A DNA stretch of 64,000 nucleotides, taken from positions 124,379,406 to 124,443,405 of the forward strand of contig OX328132.1 of assembly GCA_946811695.1 (NCBI GenBank), written 5' to 3'. Position numbers and translations under genes: made by a program. Source of the stretch: Gonocerus acuteangulatus. Its lineage: Eukaryota > Arthropoda > Insecta > Hemiptera > Coreidae. Positions 60,938 to 64,000 of the stretch are shown in pieces. The number at the start of each line of letters is the position of its first letter. Position 1 is the first letter of the stretch. A model generated the notes under the pieces. It searched no databases. It was not told where the DNA came from and was given only the letters and a program-made list of their open reading frames with translations.

Positions 60938-62225
60938 ACAGTGGTCAAAAATCGGCAAAAAGCGCTCAAAACTTGATTTTTTGTTTTGACACTGGGAAGT
61001 GTTTTCTCCGAACAATTTGGCGTTAAATATGTGTTAATTACCTCCAGAGAGTGTTATTTCTTGAGTTTTAGTCCCCCACCGTTGATTACAGGACGGAGGT
61101 TAATCGTTGAAGTAGTAGAAACGAAGAAAATTTCCCAAATCCTCATGTACCAAAATCTTTACTTCAACTTTACTTATTCAGACCGATAAAGTTGACGCAT
61201 GTTTTTGTTTATTAGTGGGATGTTCGAAGGGCAAAAGAATTTTACTGAAAAAGTAAAAAAATTACACGTGTCAGATTTCCTCTTGTCTTTTGCGTCTTTC
61301 TAATTTCGGGTTCCGTGGGCATGTATAGAAAGAACCCAGACCGAAATTATCTGCGTGAACCTGCGTGCTTCAGTGCTAGAGGTGGACCAACTCGGTAAAT
61401 GGCTTATAGGCATGTCTAGACTAGACCGGCGTTATCTCTATGTAAACATTGGAATTAAATCCAAGACTGATTATTTTGCAGTACTCAAGTCAGTGTCGAC
61501 CGGAAAAGATGTCTGAGGTAATCCGAGTGAAAATCATGTCCTAGTTGAAATATTGTTGAATTCAAACAACAAAAGTGTGCTTTCGATATGAAATTATTTG
61601 TCAGTTCAATTTCCAATAGCCAATGAGCATATTTCGTTACTCCAACAGAAATTATCTCACACGGTTGTGCTGAAATTTAAAAATACGTGGGGTGAGACGA
61701 GTAGGAACAAATGTATTTTTTTAGGAAAAAATCGGTTCTGGCTGGATGAATGTTTTTTCGAATGGGGTCCACCGTCACCTGAGCCCAGCTAAATGCAGTT
61801 CAGAGGCGGGGGCCGACCACAAAAAGATTTTGCTGATTGGGGAGAAAGCTCTAAAAAGCGAAGGGCTCAGCTCCGAAATGAAAAATACTCAATCAAGGAG
61901 CTGCACTTTGACGAGTGCTCTGCAAGCTATGAGCTATTTCCTTTTTAGGTCACTCTATTTTGGTCGGATCACCACCGCAAGAAGCTAGTATAGAAGCATT
62001 TTTATTTGTAAGTAGTTTTAAAGTTGTATTTTCTTTTTATTTGACAAAGTAGTGTGTATTAAAGTAACAACTTTAATAACAATATTTAAATTCGATAACA
62101 TGTGAGAGATTTATCAATACATTTATTGTGTTTATAAGATCGGTAAGTGTGCAGACTTTCAGGTTTCTAACTCATCAACAACTTCAAAAGTTATTCAGTT
62201 TTGAGAGCTTTTTGACCACTCTGCG
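60938..62225 (+). mobile_element. TIR element, 1.3 kb, with a protein-like remnant
   Basis: The left end CACAGTGGTCAAAAA...GCTCAAAACT matches the reverse complement of the right end CAGAGTGGTCAAAAA.GCTCTCAAAACT. In the interior, 61799-61948 is open for FRGGGRPQKDFADWGESSKK then RRAQLRNEKYSIKELHFDEC and stops. The GRPxKxFxDxxxxSKxRR pattern reminds me of uncharacterised multi-copy arthropod proteins, but I cannot name it. The superfamily is not assigned. Confidence 0.55.
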
Positions 62226-62239
62226 GCGTTAGATCTATG

Positions 62240-62710
62240 GCCATAGGTTTGGCGATAAAGTTAAGCTGTGGAGGAGTTAAGAAAGAAGTTAGGGCCATGG
62301 GCATAGGTGCAGTGGTAAAAGTGGAGTTGTGCAGGAGTTAAGGGATTTAGGAGCCACGTATACGTAGTGAGACGTTTCGGCAACGGGCTTAGGTGGAGCC
62401 GTGACGTGGAACTGAACAGGAGTTAAGACTACAGGGATTTAGGAGTCTCATAAACGTAGTGAGACGTTTCGGCAACGGGCATAGGTGGAGCCGTGACGTG
62501 GAACTGAACAGGAGTTAAGACTACAGGGATTTAGGAGTCTCATAAACGTAGCGAGACGTTTCGGCAATGGGCATAGGTGAAGCCGTAACGTGGAACTGAG
62601 AAGGAGTTAAGACTATAGGGATTTAGGAGCCTCATAAACCTAGTGAGACGTATCGGCAATGGGCATAGGTGAAGCCGTAACGTGGAACTGAGAAGGAGTT
62701 AAGAACATGA
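62240..62710. repeat. 92-bp tandem array, about 4.5 copies
   Basis: The block ggcaacgggc/ggcaatgggc starts at 62379, 62471, 62563 and 62655, an exact 92-bp period. The unit contains CATAGGTGGAGCCGTGACGT and CTACAGGGATTTAGGAG. A related single unit precedes the hairpin element at 60470-60580, and its CTACAGGGATTTA was used as that element's target. Confidence 0.95.
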
Positions 62711-63895
62711 AAGCATTGCAAGGCTAGAGGGATTATAGTAGTTGAATAAAGGGAGGCGTTAGAGTTCTGGGCGTGGGTGTATCGGGTCGATACTGGTACA
62801 AGGAGGAGTGGGGTCGGATTAAATCCCCTCTCTGCATCGGAGGGGTGGTTAAAGCGCGTCCCTTTCAAGCCGATCCAATCAATAGCTATGTAGTGGAGCT
62901 TTCATTTTCTTTCATACTATGGAATTGTAAGCTGCTTAAATACTTATCCATAAATAACACGATTATAGTAGGTTGGAAGGACCGCAGGTGCCAATAGTGG
63001 TTTAAATGAGGAAGGCAGTGAACGACCAATGGGTCCAAATCTCAGGATAAAACGTCATTTGCAGAAAAGCCTTTACAGACAGTGGTTCAAGCAGATAATT
63101 GAAAATGTTTTTTTTGTTTGTTTTTTTTTCAGAAGATCAGTTTTTATGGCAATGGTAAGCTTTATAGTGTAGCGTATAGGTTGCTTATCTCCACAGGTGT
63201 AAACAGCAACATAAGTAGTCAGGCTCTAAGTTAGGAAAAATGACACCACGTGAAGAACGTGTATGAAGAAACCTCATCAAGTGAAGAATGCCAATAACAT
63301 CTCGAGAAAGATCCCAACTAGAGTTTACTTGAAGCAAAAGACGAGCATCTGTGTCGAATAGTGTTTCTATATTACTTTCTCAAGTTGGGAGTTTTAAATT
63401 AACTGATGCAATAAATGAAAGTTCTATTAAAAAGAAAGTTAGTACAGAATTAGACGTGGGAACGAATATGGAAGGAGGACGTTGGAAAATACCAGTTTAT
63501 AGGTACGCTGTGAGCTCAAAGCCCAGCGTTACGAACTGTAACGTAGAGAGGTATCATAGAGAGTGAGGTATCCTCGCACTAAACTGTACACTGTAAATTA
63601 GAGACTATGAGATTTATTATGGTAAATTGAATGTTACTTTTTTTATGGACTATTGACTTCCAAGGTCATTATCGCTGTGCTGAATACTGGTATCTACTCA
63701 TTCTAAACATGTATAGTGAAGAATGGACATACTTCAGCGAGATCAACGCTGAGAAAGTACACCCGCCGCGATTTGGATGGGTTCAAACCAGTATCCCGTC
63801 GAAAGGCATTCCATCAAATACCATATTGTTTTTTTTGGAGTTATTAGTATCTGTACTTGTTTGAGTAAACAAAAACAAATAGTCCTAAGTAATTC
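62711..63895. other. No gene recognised
   Basis: More even base composition than elsewhere. Frames of 60-78 codons on both strands have no recognisable domain, and there is no convincing exon. Probably old repeat sequence. Confidence 0.4.
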
Positions 63896-64000
63896 GGGGA
63901 GGGAGGACCTGAGTTCAAATCCCGAGCATGCACTAAACAAGTTCCATCTTCGGCCTCCCTGGCCGTCTTAATACCAACCCAGCCTTTAATTAATTTATTA
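63896..64000 (+). mobile_element. SINE type 2, cut by the window end
   Basis: Starts within the tRNA-like head (GGACCTGAGTTCAAATCCCG is the box B region) and runs through CCAGCCTTTAATTAATTTAT to the window edge. The head is 5' truncated or decayed. Confidence 0.85.

Noticed and set aside
63351..63566. Candidate exon near a GT dinucleotide at 63503
   Set aside because: There is no domain, the acceptor is poor, and no supporting neighbouring exon was seen.

Overview
The window is animal nuclear DNA, most likely from an arthropod. It is AT-rich and intron-heavy, with one recognisable protein-coding gene and a very dense repeat landscape. The only host gene I can support is a neuronal-type RNA-binding protein of the ELAV/Hu family on the minus strand. 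Its exons read right to left: exon A (31192-31441; N terminus and first half of RRM1), exon B (23282-23385; rest of RRM1), exon C (22934-23087; first half of RRM2), a 39-nt in-frame microexon (17127-17165), and exon D (about 6974-7232; rest of RRM2 and the linker). RRM3 is not in the window and presumably lies beyond base 1, unless it is hidden by the 200-N gap at 6384-6583. Any 5' exon lies to the right of 31441. The arthropod assignment rests on the wording of RRM2 ([21 protein letters not shown]) and on the transposon fauna; I cannot name the species.

From 1 to 31 kb are the introns of this gene. They hold tRNA-derived SINEs, rolling-circle elements, foldback elements, two decayed LINE reverse transcriptases on the minus strand (18.4-20.3 and 25.7-26.5 kb) and a Merlin (IS1016/ISXO2-type) transposase fossil at 29.9-30.2 kb. 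From 31.5 to 64 kb there is no host gene I can see. This half is a layered deposit of transposons (hAT, mariner, Helitron, Tc1/mariner-type DDE fossils, foldbacks) and seven tandem-repeat arrays with periods of 17, 50, 55, 73, 92 and 104 bp and about 125 bp.

The most informative structure is a rolling-circle family called HINE here. I find two complete plus-strand copies and one split complete copy, a complete minus copy, a variant subfamily, and fragments. Each starts with a 13-bp subterminal inverted repeat (TTAGCGCGGTTCC type), has a (TA)n or minisatellite core, and ends in a short stem-loop plus GGAC followed by a T run. This is the architecture of DINE-1/Helentron-associated elements. 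Pairing in both the subterminal repeat and the terminal stem-loop is kept by compensating changes between copies. One copy (42998-45563) carries a 35-copy, 55-bp minisatellite with a 10-11-monomer higher-order period.

Other points for follow-up: a 152-bp-arm hairpin retroelement with 13-14-bp target duplications and hammerhead-ribozyme-like core boxes (56490-56846, related copy 60582-60903); a 61-bp direct repeat flanking one HINE; a three-level nest (hAT, then HINE, then hairpin element) at 54841-57829; two compensating one-base frameshifts in ELAV exon D; and two SINE types that appear to share a 3' tail.
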